Part shown: one piece after another, positions 42,548 through 52,100 of the stretch
How the letters are laid out: the number at the start of each line of letters is the position of its first letter
How positions within the stretch are numbered: the first letter of the stretch is position 1
From: Mycolicibacterium cosmeticum
Lineage (GTDB): Bacteria; Actinomycetota; Actinomycetes; Mycobacteriales; Mycobacteriaceae
DNA length: 64,000 nucleotides
Assembly (NCBI RefSeq): GCF_000613185.1
Contig: NZ_CCBB010000001.1
Span: forward strand, 1,426,001 to 1,490,000
Reading direction: 5' to 3'
Notes under the pieces: model-generated
Database searches by the model: none
What the model saw: only the letters and a program-made list of their open reading frames with translations
What the model was told of the DNA's origin: nothing
Program-made: the position numbers and the translations under genes

Positions 42548-42556
42548 TTATCCACA
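42548..42556 (+). other. Isolated TTATCCACA (DnaA-box-like) motif
   Basis: A perfect match to TTATCCACA lies between the left hairpin and the AbiEi-like gene. A single box far from any origin features does not make an origin. Confidence 0.3.
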
Positions 42557-42610
42557 GGCCTCGGCCGTCGGCGCTACCCGCTGGCGCCGATCGCGGCCAC
42601 GATCCTCGGT

Positions 42611-43483
42611 GTGGATTGGCGTCACGTTTTCGCGGACACCGAGGTGGTCGGTACCCGCGAGTTGCTCGCAGCCATGACCCGCAAACAGCTGCGCGGCCGC
42701 GTCGAACGCGGAGAACTCATCCGCGTGCAGCGCGGCGTGTACGCGATCAGGCCGCCGGACGCGATCACCCGACTGGAAGCGCTCGACCTACGGACCGGCG
42801 TGCACATCGTGGCGTGCCTGAACACGGCGGCCGACCTCTACGGCTTCAACACCGAACCCGACACCCGGCTGCACATCCTCGACCCGGGCCGTCGGCTCCG
42901 GCCGACTGCGGATGTGATGGTGCATCAGCGGCTCGGTGCCCCACTGCGCAAGGTCGGCCGTCGACTGGCGACGACGCCGACGTGGACGGCGGTCGAATTG
43001 GCGCGTTCGGTGCGACGGCCGCGCGCCCTGGCCGTCCTCGACGCCGCGTTGCGCACACGGTCCACCACTGTCGCCGAACTCTCGCACGCCGTCGGCGAGC
43101 AGAAAGGCCGCCGCGGGATCGTCAACGTCCGCGAGGTGCTGCAGTACGCCGACGCCAGGGCGGAGTCCCCGATGGAGAGCGAGACGCGGCTGTGCTTCAT
43201 CGACGGCGGACTGCCGATGCCCGAGTTGCAGTACGAAATCGTCGACTTCCAGGGTCGCCTGTGGCGCGCCGACTTCGCGTGGCCGAAGTCCATGCTGGTC
43301 GCCGAGTACGAGAGCATGGAATGGCACGCGACACCCCAAGCGTTGCGCCACGACCGGATGAAAGTGGCCCGTCTGCAGGAATGTGGATGGACCACCATCC
43401 CGTTGGTCGTCGACGACATCCGTCGCCACCCGGCCGAGTTGGTGGCGCGCATCTCCCGTCACCTCCTCGGTTTGGCCAGCTGA
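42611..43483 (+). CDS. AbiEi-like N-terminal HTH plus DUF559-type domain protein
   Basis: A 290-residue protein. The N-terminal part ([20 protein letters not shown], then [13 protein letters not shown]) is the winged-helix pattern of AbiEi-type antitoxin domains. The C-terminal part ([20 protein letters not shown], then [15 protein letters not shown]) is the DUF559/Vsr-like nuclease fold with D and E in order. No AbiEii toxin gene is adjacent, so a classic toxin-antitoxin pair is not supported. GTG 42611 is chosen; the frame extends to GTG 42545. It sits between two related hairpins, at a place where M. tuberculosis Rv1220c and Rv1219c are neighbours. Confidence 0.78.
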   Translation: MDWRHVFADTEVVGTRELLAAMTRKQLRGRVERGELIRVQRGVYAIRPPDAITRLEALDLRTGVHIVACLNTAADLYGFNTEPDTRLHILDPGRRLRPTADVMVHQRLGAPLRKVGRRLATTPTWTAVELARSVRRPRALAVLDAALRTRSTTVAELSHAVGEQKGRRGIVNVREVLQYADARAESPMESETRLCFIDGGLPMPELQYEIVDFQGRLWRADFAWPKSMLVAEYESMEWHATPQALRHDRMKVARLQECGWTTIPLVVDDIRRHPAELVARISRHLLGLAS

Positions 43484-43538
43484 GCAGACACAAAGGGCCC
43501 CGGCAGACCGGCAATTTGGGGCCCTTTGCGTCTGCTCG
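43482..43538. terminator. Long hairpin, right flank of the AbiEi-like gene
   Basis: GAGCAGACACAAAGGGCCCC (43482-43501) and GGGGCCCTTTGCGTCTGCTC (43518-43537) pair at 19 of 20 positions with a 16-nt loop. The gene's TGA stop runs into the stem foot. Confidence 0.85.
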
Positions 43539-43560
43539 CGACAGAAAACCCTTGACCGCG

Positions 43561-43600
43561 GACTGAACGCACGTTTAGCGTACTAAACATGCGTTCAGTC
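43561..43600. promoter_or_regulatory. 40-bp TetR operator spanning the regulator start codon
   Basis: GACTGAACGCACGTTTAG (43561-43578) and CTAAACATGCGTTCAGTC (43583-43600) are inverted copies with one mismatch and a 4-bp centre. The second arm contains the ATG (43589) of the TetR gene. Binding here would block the promoter or start of the operon, a clear autoregulatory arrangement. Confidence 0.8.
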
Positions 43601-44248
43601 GACGATCTGACGGCGGCGGCCCGAATCCGCGACGCCGCGATCGAACAGTTCGGTCAGCACGGCTTCGGAACCAGCGTGCGGGCCATCGCCGCCGCCGCCG
43701 GGGTGAGCCCCGGGCTGGTGATCCACCACTACGGCTCCAAGGACAAGCTGCGCCTCGCGTGCGACGAATACATCGCGGCAGCGATCCTGGAGACCAAAAG
43801 CGAGACCATCCAGAGCACCGACCCAGCCAGTTGGTTCGCCCAGTTGGCCGAGATCGAATCCTTCGCACCGGCGATGGCCTACCTGGTACGGTCCATGCAG
43901 GCCGGCGGCGATCTATCGAACACGTTGTGGCGCAAGATGATCGACAACGTCGAGCAGTACATCGACGAAGGGGTCCGGGCCGGCACCGTAAAGCCGAGCC
44001 GGAACCCCAAGGCGCGCGCCCGATTCCTGGCGCTGACCGGCGGCGGCGCCTTCCTGATGTATCTGCAACTGCACGACAACCCCACCGATCTGCGGGCGGT
44101 GCTGCACGACTACGCCCAGGAGATGGTGTTGCCGGCCCTGGAGGTCTACACCCAGGGGCTGCTCACCGACTCCACCATGTACGACGCGTTCGTCGCGCAG
44201 GAGGAACAGGGACTGCCCATCGTCACCTCTCCGGAAGGAAACAACTGA
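43589..44248 (+). CDS. TetR-family repressor of the downstream ABC efflux operon (Rv1219c-like)
   Basis: A 219-residue TetR regulator with HTH in [20 protein letters not shown] followed by [15 protein letters not shown]; the C-terminal ligand domain is variable. It is first gene of an operon with an ABC ATPase, its permease and a methyltransferase-like membrane protein. In M. tuberculosis the orthologue represses Rv1218c-Rv1217c. The ATG lies inside a 40-bp palindrome and no ribosome site is visible, which fits a leaderless mRNA. Confidence 0.93.
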   Translation: MRSVDDLTAAARIRDAAIEQFGQHGFGTSVRAIAAAAGVSPGLVIHHYGSKDKLRLACDEYIAAAILETKSETIQSTDPASWFAQLAEIESFAPAMAYLVRSMQAGGDLSNTLWRKMIDNVEQYIDEGVRAGTVKPSRNPKARARFLALTGGGAFLMYLQLHDNPTDLRAVLHDYAQEMVLPALEVYTQGLLTDSTMYDAFVAQEEQGLPIVTSPEGNN

Positions 44249-45141
44249 TGACGCAGAATGCCATCGAAATACGAGGACTGGCCAAGAGTTTCGGCGCGGC
44301 ACGGGCACTGGACGGCCTCGACCTCACCGTCGCCCACGGCGAGGTGCACGGCTTCCTGGGGCCGAACGGCGCGGGTAAGTCCACCACCATCCGCACCCTG
44401 CTCGGCCTGGTGCGCGCCGACGCCGGCACCGTCCGCCTGCTGGGCGGCGACCCATGGTCCGATGCCGTCGAATTGCACCGCGATATCGCCTACGTACCCG
44501 GTGATGTCACCCTGTGGCCGTCACTGACCGGCGGTGAGACCATCGACCTGCTGGCCCGGATGCGCGGCGGTATCGACGACCGCCGGCGTGCCGAGCTGAT
44601 CGACCGATTCGCCCTCGACCCGTCCAAAAAGGCCAGGACCTACTCGAAAGGCAACCGGCAGAAGGTCTCCCTGATCTCGGCGTTCGCCTCCCACGCCAGG
44701 CTGTTGCTGCTGGACGAACCCAGCACCGGCCTGGACCCGTTGATGGAGAACATCTTCCAGCAATGCGTGCGCGAAGCGAACCATCGCGGCACCACCGTGC
44801 TGCTGTCCAGTCACATCCTCGCCGAGACGGAGGCGCTGTGTGACCGGCTCACCATCATCCGCGCCGGGCGCACCGTCGAAACCGGAACCCTGGACTCGAT
44901 GCGACACCTGTCCCGCACCTCGATCACCGCCGAGATGCTGCGCCACCCCGGCGATCTCAGCCTCATCCCCGGTGTGGTGGACGTCAGCCTGGACGGCAGC
45001 ACGCTGCGCGCCGAGGTCGACAGCGAAAGCCTCGGCCGGGTGATCAAGGTGCTCGGCGACGCCGGAGTGCGCAGCCTGGTCAGCCGGCCGCCAACCCTGG
45101 AGGACCTTTTCCTGCGACATTACGACGTGGTGCACTCATGA
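44248..45141 (+). CDS. ABC multidrug efflux ATPase (Rv1218c-like)
   Basis: A 297-residue DrrA/CcmA-type ATPase: Walker A GPNGAGKS (38-45), signature YSKGNRQK (a variant of LSGGQ), Walker [14 protein letters not shown], and H-loop SSHILAE. It pairs with the 539-residue permease. ATG 44248 overlaps the TetR stop by one base and follows GGAAGGAAA. The family is linked to efflux of several antimycobacterial compounds in M. tuberculosis. Confidence 0.94.
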   Translation: MTQNAIEIRGLAKSFGAARALDGLDLTVAHGEVHGFLGPNGAGKSTTIRTLLGLVRADAGTVRLLGGDPWSDAVELHRDIAYVPGDVTLWPSLTGGETIDLLARMRGGIDDRRRAELIDRFALDPSKKARTYSKGNRQKVSLISAFASHARLLLLDEPSTGLDPLMENIFQQCVREANHRGTTVLLSSHILAETEALCDRLTIIRAGRTVETGTLDSMRHLSRTSITAEMLRHPGDLSLIPGVVDVSLDGSTLRAEVDSESLGRVIKVLGDAGVRSLVSRPPTLEDLFLRHYDVVHS

Positions 45142-46757
45142 CCCTCCTGGACCGGCCCGCACTGCGCGCCTCGAATTTCACCGGAACCACCAGCCTGCTG
45201 CGCCTTTATCTACGCCGCGACCGCGTGGTGCTCCCGCTGTGGGTGCTGCTGCTTTCGATACCGGTGTCGACGGTGTACGTCGGCAGCACCGAGGCCGTGT
45301 ATCCCACCGCGGCCGACCGGGCCACCTTCGCCGCCACCATCATGGCCAGCCCGGCCCAACGCGCCCTGTACGGCAACATCTACGACGAATCCGTCGGCGC
45401 CGTGGGCGTCTGGAAGGCCGGGATGTTCCACCTGCTCATCGCGGTGGCCGTCATCCTCACCGTCATCCGGCACACCCGCGGCGACGAGGAATCCGGCCGC
45501 ACGGAGCTGCTCGACTCGACCGCCGTCGGCCGGTACGCCGCGCTGACGGCCACCCTGGTGCTCACCGGCACGGCATCGGTGCTGACAGGCCTGCTGAGCA
45601 CCGCCGGTCTGCTGACCCTCGACATCCCGCCGACCGGGTCCGTCGCCTTCGGCACCACCCTGGCCGCCTCCGGCTTGGTGTTCACGGCGGTGGCCGCCGT
45701 CACCGCGCAGTTGTCGTCGAGCGCCCGATTCGCGCGTGGCGCAGCCTTTTCCGCACTCGGTGCGGCATTCACCGTGCGCGCGGTCGGGGATGCCTCCGGC
45801 ACCGAGGGCGGTGTGTTGAGTTGGCTGTCGCCGTTGGGCTGGTCGTTGCAGGTGCGCCCGTTCGCCGGTGACCGCTGGTGGGTGTTGCTGCTGCATCTGG
45901 CGCTCACCGTGGCACTGATCGTCCTGGCCTACCGGCTGTTGGCCCGACGCGACGTGGGCGCCGGATTGTTCGCCGAGCGGCCGGGAGCTCCGGCCGCCGG
46001 GCCGAGCCTGAGCGGCGCGTTCGGTCTGGCGCTGCGACTGGACCGCGGTGCGTTGCTGCTGTGGACCGTCGGGCTGTGCCTGTACGGCTTGGTGATCGGC
46101 AGCGTGGTGCACGGAATCGCCGACGAGGTGGGTGACAGTGCGGTGGCACGCGACGTGGTGGTGCGGTTGGGCGGCAGCGCCGCCATGGAAGAGGCGTTCG
46201 TGGCGGTGGCGTTCACCATGCTGGCGATGATCGCCTCGGCGTTCGCCATCTCGCTGACCCTGCGACTGCACCAGGAGGAAGCCGAGCAACGCGCCGAAGC
46301 GTTGTTGTCCGGGTCGGTCAGCCGGATTCGTTGGCTGGCAAGCCATCTGGTGTTCGCGGTGGTCGGCTCGGCCGCCGCCCTGTTGATCGCCGGCATGGTG
46401 GCGGGACTGACCTATGGCGCGGCGGCCGGCGATATCGGCGGCAAGCTGGCGACCGTGCTGACCGCTGCGGCGGTACAACTGCCCGCCGTGTGGTTGCTGG
46501 TGGCCGTCACGGTGGCGATCTTCGGACTGACACCGCGTTTCACCCCGCTGGCGTGGGGCGTGCTGGTCGGCTTCATCGCGCTGTTCCTACTGGGCTCGCT
46601 GTCGGGTTTCCCGCAGGTGCTGCTGGATCTGGAGCCCTTCGCCCACATCCCGCATCCCGGTGCCCTCACCGCCACACCCCTGGTGTGGCTCCTGGTCATC
46701 GACGCAGCGCTCGTCGTGTTCGGGGTCGCCGCGTTCCGCCGGAGGGACCTGCGATGA
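45138..46757 (+). CDS. ABC efflux permease (Rv1217c-like)
   Basis: A 539-residue membrane protein with about 12 hydrophobic segments in two similar halves, fitting a fused dimeric ABC-2 type exporter permease. ATG 45138 overlaps the ATPase stop (ATGA). Works with the preceding ATPase. It ends overlapping the start of the next gene, keeping the operon tight. Confidence 0.93.
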   Translation: MTLLDRPALRASNFTGTTSLLRLYLRRDRVVLPLWVLLLSIPVSTVYVGSTEAVYPTAADRATFAATIMASPAQRALYGNIYDESVGAVGVWKAGMFHLLIAVAVILTVIRHTRGDEESGRTELLDSTAVGRYAALTATLVLTGTASVLTGLLSTAGLLTLDIPPTGSVAFGTTLAASGLVFTAVAAVTAQLSSSARFARGAAFSALGAAFTVRAVGDASGTEGGVLSWLSPLGWSLQVRPFAGDRWWVLLLHLALTVALIVLAYRLLARRDVGAGLFAERPGAPAAGPSLSGAFGLALRLDRGALLLWTVGLCLYGLVIGSVVHGIADEVGDSAVARDVVVRLGGSAAMEEAFVAVAFTMLAMIASAFAISLTLRLHQEEAEQRAEALLSGSVSRIRWLASHLVFAVVGSAAALLIAGMVAGLTYGAAAGDIGGKLATVLTAAAVQLPAVWLLVAVTVAIFGLTPRFTPLAWGVLVGFIALFLLGSLSGFPQVLLDLEPFAHIPHPGALTATPLVWLLVIDAALVVFGVAAFRRRDLR

Positions 46758-47428
46758 AGCTCGCCATCCAGACCGTCACATCCGGGTTGTTCGGAGTGCT
46801 GTTTTTCGGGGTGTTGTTGTTTCTCCCCGCGGGCACCTTGAATTATTGGCAGGCTTGGGTTTTCATCGCGATCTTCCTGGCCGCCACCCTGGGACCCAGT
46901 CTCTATCTGGCGGTGACGAATCCGGCTACCCTGGCTCGGCGGATGCACGGCGGTCCCACCGCCGAGACCCGGCCGCTGCAGAAGGTGATCATCACGGCGA
47001 CGTTCGCCTCGGTGGTGGTGCTGACGGTGGTGAGCGCGCTGGATCACCGGTTCGGCTGGTCGCAGGTGCCGACCGCGATGGTCGTTGTGGGCAATGTGCT
47101 GGTGGTGCTCGGCCTGGTGCTGGCGCAGGCGGTGATCCTGCAGAACAACTACGCTGGGGCCAGCATCCAGGTCGAGAATGAGCAGCCGCTGGTCTCCACG
47201 GGCCTGTACGGCGTTGTCCGCCACCCGATGTACTCCGGTGCGCTGATCATGATGTTCGGTATGCCGCTGGCGCTGGACTCCTACTGGGGTGTGCTCGTCA
47301 CCGTGCTGGCGGTGCCGATCTTGGTGCTGCGCATTCTCGACGAGGAGTCGCTGCTGCGGACCGAACTGGCCGGCTATGACGAATACACCCGGACGATCCG
47401 CTATCGCATCGTGCCCTATGTCTGGTGA
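46754..47428 (+). CDS. Isoprenylcysteine-carboxyl-methyltransferase-like membrane protein (Rv1216c-like)
   Basis: A 224-residue integral membrane protein with about 5-6 TM segments. The C-terminal signature VSTGLYGVVRHPMYSGALIM is the SAM-binding ICMT/phospholipid-methyltransferase motif, followed by RILDEESLLRTELAGYDEYT. Likely methylates a membrane-associated small molecule; substrate unknown. ATG 46754 overlaps the permease stop, so it is the last gene of the TetR-controlled operon. Confidence 0.88.
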   Translation: MKLAIQTVTSGLFGVLFFGVLLFLPAGTLNYWQAWVFIAIFLAATLGPSLYLAVTNPATLARRMHGGPTAETRPLQKVIITATFASVVVLTVVSALDHRFGWSQVPTAMVVVGNVLVVLGLVLAQAVILQNNYAGASIQVENEQPLVSTGLYGVVRHPMYSGALIMMFGMPLALDSYWGVLVTVLAVPILVLRILDEESLLRTELAGYDEYTRTIRYRIVPYVW

Positions 47429-47453
47429 CATAGCGCCGATCTAGGATCAGGCA

Positions 47454-47651
47454 ATGCCCAGCCCGAGCGCGACGCCCTGCCCCGGTGGAGGCAAGAATTG
47501 GACCGTCGACAAGGCCGGCCGACCCGTCTGTCCGCGCTGCCGGCGGGCACTGAGCACCGTAGCGGGCCGGGGCCGCACCCCGCGCGACACCCCGATCGTT
47601 CCACCGCACGACCGGCCACGCAGCGACGATCACAAGCAGCGACGCAGCTGA
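47454..47651 (+). CDS. Small cysteine-containing hypothetical protein
   Basis: A 65-residue basic ORF. C9, C27 and C30 (with VCPRCRRAL) suggest half of a zinc ribbon; the C-terminal half is disordered and charged. It fits between the ICMT-like gene (25 bp) and the DUF4126 gene (24 bp) on the same strand. No function recognised; it could be spurious. Confidence 0.5.
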   Translation: MPSPSATPCPGGGKNWTVDKAGRPVCPRCRRALSTVAGRGRTPRDTPIVPPHDRPRSDDHKQRRS

Positions 47652-47675
47652 GCCGTCGCGCCGCATACTGACGAC

Positions 47676-48260
47676 GTGGAACTGCTGACCGGATTCGGGC
47701 TGGCGACCGCCGCGGGGCTGAACGCCTATATCCCGCTGCTGGCGCTGGGGCTGCTGTCGCGGTTCACCGATCTGGTCAGCCTGCCGGCCGGCTGGTCCTG
47801 GCTGGAGAACGGCTGGGTGCTGGCGATCGTGACGGTGCTGCTGCTCGTCGAGATCGTGGCCGACAAGGTCCCCGCCCTCGACTCGGTCAACGACACCATC
47901 CAGACCTTCGTACGGCCCACCTCCGGTGGCATCGTGTTCGGCTCCGGCACCGCGGCCCAGACCGCCGCCATCCCCGACCCGGGCGCGTTCGCCGGTTCCG
48001 GTCAGTGGATTCCGGTGGTGATCGGGGTCGTCACCGCGCTGGTGGTGTCACTGACGAAGACGGCGGTGCGCCCGGTCGCCAATATCGGCTCGGCGGGGAT
48101 GGCCGCCCCGGTGTTGAGCACCGCCGAGGACGTCGTCAGTGTCGGGCTGGTGTTCAGCGCCGTGCTGGTGCCGGTGCTGATCGTGGTGGCCCTGCTCGTG
48201 CTGGCGGTGGTGGTGATCCAGGTGTGGCGGTGGCGGCGCCGCCGTAAGGCTGCCGGCTAG
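47676..48260 (+). CDS. DUF4126 membrane protein
   Basis: A 194-residue protein with four or five TM segments. [20 protein letters not shown] at the start and the [20 protein letters not shown] loop are characteristic of DUF4126. It ends in a basic RRRRKAAG tail. Function unknown. GTG 47676 is the start. Its TAG shares CTAG with the glgC stop on the other strand. Confidence 0.85.
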   Translation: MELLTGFGLATAAGLNAYIPLLALGLLSRFTDLVSLPAGWSWLENGWVLAIVTVLLLVEIVADKVPALDSVNDTIQTFVRPTSGGIVFGSGTAAQTAAIPDPGAFAGSGQWIPVVIGVVTALVVSLTKTAVRPVANIGSAGMAAPVLSTAEDVVSVGLVFSAVLVPVLIVVALLVLAVVVIQVWRWRRRRKAAG

Positions 48261-49471
48261 ATCCAGACGCCCTTGCCGACGGCCACCACGCCCCCGGCGC
48301 TGATCGAGAAGCGTTCCTTGTCCTTGTCCAGGTCGACCCCGACCATCTCACCGGGTCCGACGACGACGTTCTTGTCCAGGATGGCCCGGCGCACCACGGC
48401 CCCGCGCCCGATCCGCACGCCGGGCATCAGCACACTGCCCTCGACGATGGCGCCGTCGTCGATGGCGACGTTGGAGGACAGCACCGAATTGCGCACGGAG
48501 GCCGCGGAAATGATGCTGCCCGCGCCGACGACGGACTCCTGGGCGGAGCCGCCGTTGACGAACTTGGCCGGGGCCAGGTTCTCCGAGCCGCCGCGGATGG
48601 GCCAGCGCTTGTTGTACAGGTTGAAGATCGGGTGCACCGATACCAGGTCCATGTGCGCGTCGTAGAACGCGTCGAGGGTGCCGACATCACGCCAGTACCC
48701 GTGGTCGCGCTCGGTGGCGCCGGGGACTTCGTTGTCGTTGAAGTCGTACACCGCGGCCATCCCGTCGGCCACCAGGCGCGGGATGATGTCGCCGCCCATG
48801 TCGTGGTCGGAGTGGTCGTCCTCGGCGTCGGCGCGGATGGCGTCGATGAGCACCTTGGTGGTGAAGATGTAGTTGCCCATCGAGACGAAGGTCTGCTCCG
48901 GGTCGTCGGGCGTGCCGGGCGGGTCGGCCGGCTTCTCCACGAACGCCCGGATCCGGCCGGAGTCGTCGGCGTCGATGCAGCCGAAGGCCGAGGCTTCCGA
49001 ACGCGGCACCCGGATGCCGGCCACGGTGGCGCCCGCACCGCTCTCGATGTGGAACTGCAGCATCTGCTCCGGGTCCATCCGGTAGATGTGGTCGGCACCG
49101 AACACGACGACGTAGTCGGGGTCCTCGTCGTAGATGAGATTCAGCGACTGCAGGATCGCATCACCGGAGCCGGTGTACCACCGTGGGCCCAGGCGCTGCT
49201 GGGCCGGGACCGGTGTGATGTATTCGCCGGCCAGACCGGACAGCCGCCAGTTCTGTGAGATGTGCCGGTCCAGCGAGTGCGATTTATATTGCGTGAGAAC
49301 GCAAATCCGCAGGAATCTGGCGTTGACCAGGTTGGAGAGGACGAAGTCGATCAGCCGGTAGGAACCGCCGAACGGAACCGCCGGTTTGGCCCGGTCGGCC
49401 GTCAGCGGGTAGAGCCGTTTCCCCTCCCCGCCCGCCAGGACGATGCCCAGCACATGTGGCGCTTCCCTCAT
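48257..49471 (-). CDS. glgC: Glucose-1-phosphate adenylyltransferase
   Basis: Makes ADP-glucose from ATP and glucose-1-phosphate for glycogen and capsular alpha-glucan. The 404-residue protein has the N-terminal nucleotidyltransferase motif [13 protein letters not shown], the substrate loop around [22 protein letters not shown], and a C-terminal left-handed beta-helix. It is divergent from glgM across 142 bp, the same head-to-head layout as Rv1213/Rv1212c; the two products act in sequence. Confidence 0.96.
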   Translation of the reverse strand: MREAPHVLGIVLAGGEGKRLYPLTADRAKPAVPFGGSYRLIDFVLSNLVNARFLRICVLTQYKSHSLDRHISQNWRLSGLAGEYITPVPAQQRLGPRWYTGSGDAILQSLNLIYDEDPDYVVVFGADHIYRMDPEQMLQFHIESGAGATVAGIRVPRSEASAFGCIDADDSGRIRAFVEKPADPPGTPDDPEQTFVSMGNYIFTTKVLIDAIRADAEDDHSDHDMGGDIIPRLVADGMAAVYDFNDNEVPGATERDHGYWRDVGTLDAFYDAHMDLVSVHPIFNLYNKRWPIRGGSENLAPAKFVNGGSAQESVVGAGSIISAASVRNSVLSSNVAIDDGAIVEGSVLMPGVRIGRGAVVRRAILDKNVVVGPGEMVGVDLDKDKERFSISAGGVVAVGKGVWI

Positions 49472-49613
49472 GCTGCCAACCTATCGGCGATACCGCACCA
49501 GGGCCAGCCAATCGGCCCTATTGGCGCATGTCGGTCAAGACATTTCGCTGCGGTACCCGCTGGGTTCGACCGCAACGGTGCGCCGCGAACCGCGGCCCAC
49601 TACCGTGCACAGC

Positions 49614-50777
49614 ATGCGGGTGGCGATGATGACACGGGAGTATCCACCTGAGGTGTACGGCGGCGCCGGCGTGCACGTCACCGAACTGGTCACCCAACTC
49701 AGACGGCTGTGCGAGGTCGACGTGCACTGCATGGGCGCACCGCGGGACACCGCCATCGTGGCGCAGCCCGACCCGGCGCTCACCTCGGCCAACGCGGCGC
49801 TGTCCACCCTGTCGGCCGACCTGGTGATGGTGAACAACGCAGCGGATGCGACCGTCGTGCACTCGCACACCTGGTACACGGGGATGGCCGGGCATCTGGC
49901 CGCGCTGTTGCACGGTGTCCCGCACGTGCTCACCGCCCACTCGCTGGAACCGCTGCGGCCCTGGAAGGCCGAACAGCTCGGCGGCGGGTATCGCGTCTCG
50001 TCCTGGGTGGAAAAGACCGCGATCGAGGCCGCCGATGCCGTCATCGCCGTCAGTTCCGGGATGCGCGACGACGTGCTGAGCACCTATCCGGCGCTGGACC
50101 CCAGCCGGGTGCATGTGGTGCGCAACGGGATCGACACCACGGTGTGGTACCCCACCCCGCCCGAACCGGGTGAGTCGGTGCTGACCGAACTCGGGGTGGA
50201 CCTGGGCAAGCCGATCGTGGCGTTCGTCGGCCGCATCACCCGCCAGAAGGGCGTCGCGCATCTGGTTGCGGCGGCACACAAGTTCGATCCCGACGTGCAG
50301 CTGGTGTTGTGTGCGGGCGCACCGGACACCCCGGAGATCGCGGCCGAGATCAGTTCGGCGGTGCAGGAGCTGGCCCGCAGCCGGACCGGCGTGTTCTGGG
50401 TGCGCGAAATGCTGCCCATCGGCAAGATCCGCGAAATCCTGTCGGCAGCATCGGTGTTCGTGTGCCCGTCGGTGTACGAGCCGCTGGGCATCGTCAACCT
50501 CGAAGCGATGGCGTGCTCGACGGCCGTGGTGGCCTCGGACGTCGGTGGCATCCCGGAGGTGGTGGCCGACCACAGCACCGGCCTGCTGGTGCACTACGAC
50601 GCCGCAGACACCGCGTTCTTCGAGCAGCGGCTCGCCGATGCGGTCAACACGCTGGTGGCCGACCCCGAGCGGGCGCGTCGCTATGGCGCGGCGGGTCGGC
50701 AGCGCTGCATCGACGAGTTCTCGTGGGCCCACATCGCGGAGCAGACCGTGGAGATCTACCGCAAGGTACAGCGCTGA
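49614..50777 (+). CDS. glgM: Maltose-1-phosphate synthase / GT4 glycosyltransferase (Rv1212c-like)
   Basis: A 387-residue GT-B enzyme, annotated glgA in older work and shown in mycobacteria to make maltose-1-phosphate from ADP-glucose and glucose-1-phosphate, feeding GlgE. N-terminal MMTREYPPEVYGGAGVHVTE, AHSLEPLRPWK, VGRITRQKG, and the donor-site E-x7-E in PSVYEPLGIVNLEAMAC. ATG 49614 gives exactly the M. tuberculosis length. A hairpin covers its stop. Confidence 0.94.
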   Translation: MRVAMMTREYPPEVYGGAGVHVTELVTQLRRLCEVDVHCMGAPRDTAIVAQPDPALTSANAALSTLSADLVMVNNAADATVVHSHTWYTGMAGHLAALLHGVPHVLTAHSLEPLRPWKAEQLGGGYRVSSWVEKTAIEAADAVIAVSSGMRDDVLSTYPALDPSRVHVVRNGIDTTVWYPTPPEPGESVLTELGVDLGKPIVAFVGRITRQKGVAHLVAAAHKFDPDVQLVLCAGAPDTPEIAAEISSAVQELARSRTGVFWVREMLPIGKIREILSAASVFVCPSVYEPLGIVNLEAMACSTAVVASDVGGIPEVVADHSTGLLVHYDAADTAFFEQRLADAVNTLVADPERARRYGAAGRQRCIDEFSWAHIAEQTVEIYRKVQR

Positions 50778-50797
50778 CCCCGAGGGGATCAGCGCTG
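50769..50797. terminator. Hairpin between convergent glgM and DUF3117 gene
   Basis: CAGCGCTGACCCC and GGGGATCAGCGCTG pair with one bulged A and a 2-nt gap; the stem includes the glgM stop codon. It could act on transcripts from both sides. Confidence 0.65.
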
Positions 50798-50810
50798 CGG
50801 CGGGATGGAG

Positions 50811-50978
50811 CTAGCTGGTGACGCCCTTGAGCTCGTCGCCCAGTGCGGCGGCCTCATCCGGGGTGAGTTCGACGACCAGTCGTCCCCCACCTTCCAGTGG
50901 TACTCGCATCACGATGCCGCGCCCCTCTTTGGTTGCTTCCAGTGGACCGTCACCGGTCCGGGGCTTCATCGCCGCCAT
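50811..50978 (-). CDS. DUF3117 small protein (Rv1211-like)
   Basis: A 55-residue, highly conserved actinobacterial protein: AAMKPRTGDGPLEATKEGRG then VPLEGGGRLVVELTPDEAAA. Function unknown. ATG 50978 follows AGGGAG with 7-nt spacing; the open frame extends upstream without support. The 153 bp up to tagA hold its promoter region, where I can fix no site. Confidence 0.9.
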   Translation of the reverse strand: MAAMKPRTGDGPLEATKEGRGIVMRVPLEGGGRLVVELTPDEAAALGDELKGVTS

Positions 50979-51131
50979 CGTGTGCTCCCTCCGCGTGCGC
51001 CGGCCCGCGCCGACGGACCCGTTCATGGCCGGTCTCACCGGCTCGAGTTGGATAGTGAACTGACTCTATTGTTCCCTATCCGGAGCCTTCGGTGTGAAAA
51101 GACCCGGCGATGGCACCTGACTGTGACCAGT

Positions 51132-51716
51132 TCAGGTCGCTGACGGCACCCAGCACGAGGCGATGTGGTCGTCCACCATCCCGGTCGCCTGCATCAGCGC
51201 GTAGGCCGTCGTCGGCCCCACGAATCGGAACCCGCGACGCTTGAGTTCCTTGGCCATTGCCGTCGACTCGGCCGTGACCGCCGGCACCGCCGACATGTCG
51301 GCGGGCCGTTCGCGGCGCTCCGGCGCAAACGACCACAGCAGGTCGGCAAACTCGACATCGAGATCGGACACCGCCCGCGCGTTGGCGATGGTGGCCTCGA
51401 TCTTGGCGCGGTTGCGCACGATGCCCTCATCGGCCAACAGGCGCTGCACATCCCGCTCGGTGAAGCGGGCCACCTTGTCCACGTCGAACCGTTTGAACGC
51501 CTTGCGGAAGTGCTCCCGTTTGCGCAGGATCACCAGCCAGGACAGCCCGCTCTGGAAAGCCTCCAGGCTGACCCTTTCGAACAGCGCGGCCGAATCCCGT
51601 ACCGGCTGACCCCATTCGGTGTCGTGATACTCACGGTAGAGCACCGAGTCCGGTTTGGAATCCATTGGCGCCCAACCGCACCGGATCAGGCCGTCGTCAG
51701 TGACCAGTGCGCTCAT
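51132..51716 (-). CDS. tagA: DNA-3-methyladenine glycosylase I
   Basis: Base-excision repair enzyme removing 3-methyladenine. The 194-residue Tag-family protein has RCGWA, YREYHDTEWGQP, FERVSLEAFQSGLSW and KRFDVDKVARF; C-terminal His and Cys (MVDDHIASCW) complete the zinc snap typical of Tag. Its start overlaps the end of the DivIVA-like gene by 4 bp. Confidence 0.95.
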   Translation of the reverse strand: MSALVTDDGLIRCGWAPMDSKPDSVLYREYHDTEWGQPVRDSAALFERVSLEAFQSGLSWLVILRKREHFRKAFKRFDVDKVARFTERDVQRLLADEGIVRNRAKIEATIANARAVSDLDVEFADLLWSFAPERRERPADMSAVPAVTAESTAMAKELKRRGFRFVGPTTAYALMQATGMVDDHIASCWVPSAT

Positions 51717-52066
51717 GACTCCTCGGCGCGGGCATGCGCCGCCTCGTGCTCGGCGGGTTCGGGCTCCTCGGCGATCCCGTAGGCAGCCCGCACCGCGGCC
51801 AGTTCGCCACGCACCAGATCCAGCTCGGCACCCAACCGGTCCAGCACCCAGTCGACCTCACTGGTCTTGTAGCCGCGGAAGGTCTGCGTCAGTTTGACCG
51901 CGTCGACGTCGGCGCCGGTGACCCCTGAGGCCGGTAGCACCGTCGCGGTGGTGCCCCGCGGCAGGGGCGGCAGCGATTCGCCACGCCCGAACAGCACACT
52001 GCCCACGGCAAACAAGACGATGCCGACCAGCACCAGCACGACCAAGTACAGCAGGATCAGGGTCAC
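51713..52066 (-). CDS. DivIVA-domain membrane protein (Rv1209-like)
   Basis: A 117-residue protein: an N-terminal TM helix (about 1-25), a short linker, then a DivIVA-like segment TFRGYKTSEVDWVLDRLGAE, then a coiled-coil-prone helix and an acidic tail. Probably a small pole- or wall-associated protein; function unknown. Sits between gpgS and tagA with 34-bp and overlapping junctions. Confidence 0.85.
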   Translation of the reverse strand: MTLILLYLVVLVLVGIVLFAVGSVLFGRGESLPPLPRGTTATVLPASGVTGADVDAVKLTQTFRGYKTSEVDWVLDRLGAELDLVRGELAAVRAAYGIAEEPEPAEHEAAHARAEES

Positions 52067-52100
52067 GCTTCGATAGTGCCTTACCGCACCGACAAGTGGA

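Noticed and set aside
42548..42556. Replication origin signal
   Set aside because: Only one DnaA-type box, with no cluster and no dnaA/dnaN context.
42545..43483. AbiE type IV toxin-antitoxin pair
   Set aside because: No nucleotidyltransferase (AbiEii) gene lies on either side; the neighbours are a methyltransferase and a TetR operon.
43482..43538. Insertion-sequence terminal repeats
   Set aside because: No transposase gene is present between or near the hairpins, and no target-site duplication is visible.
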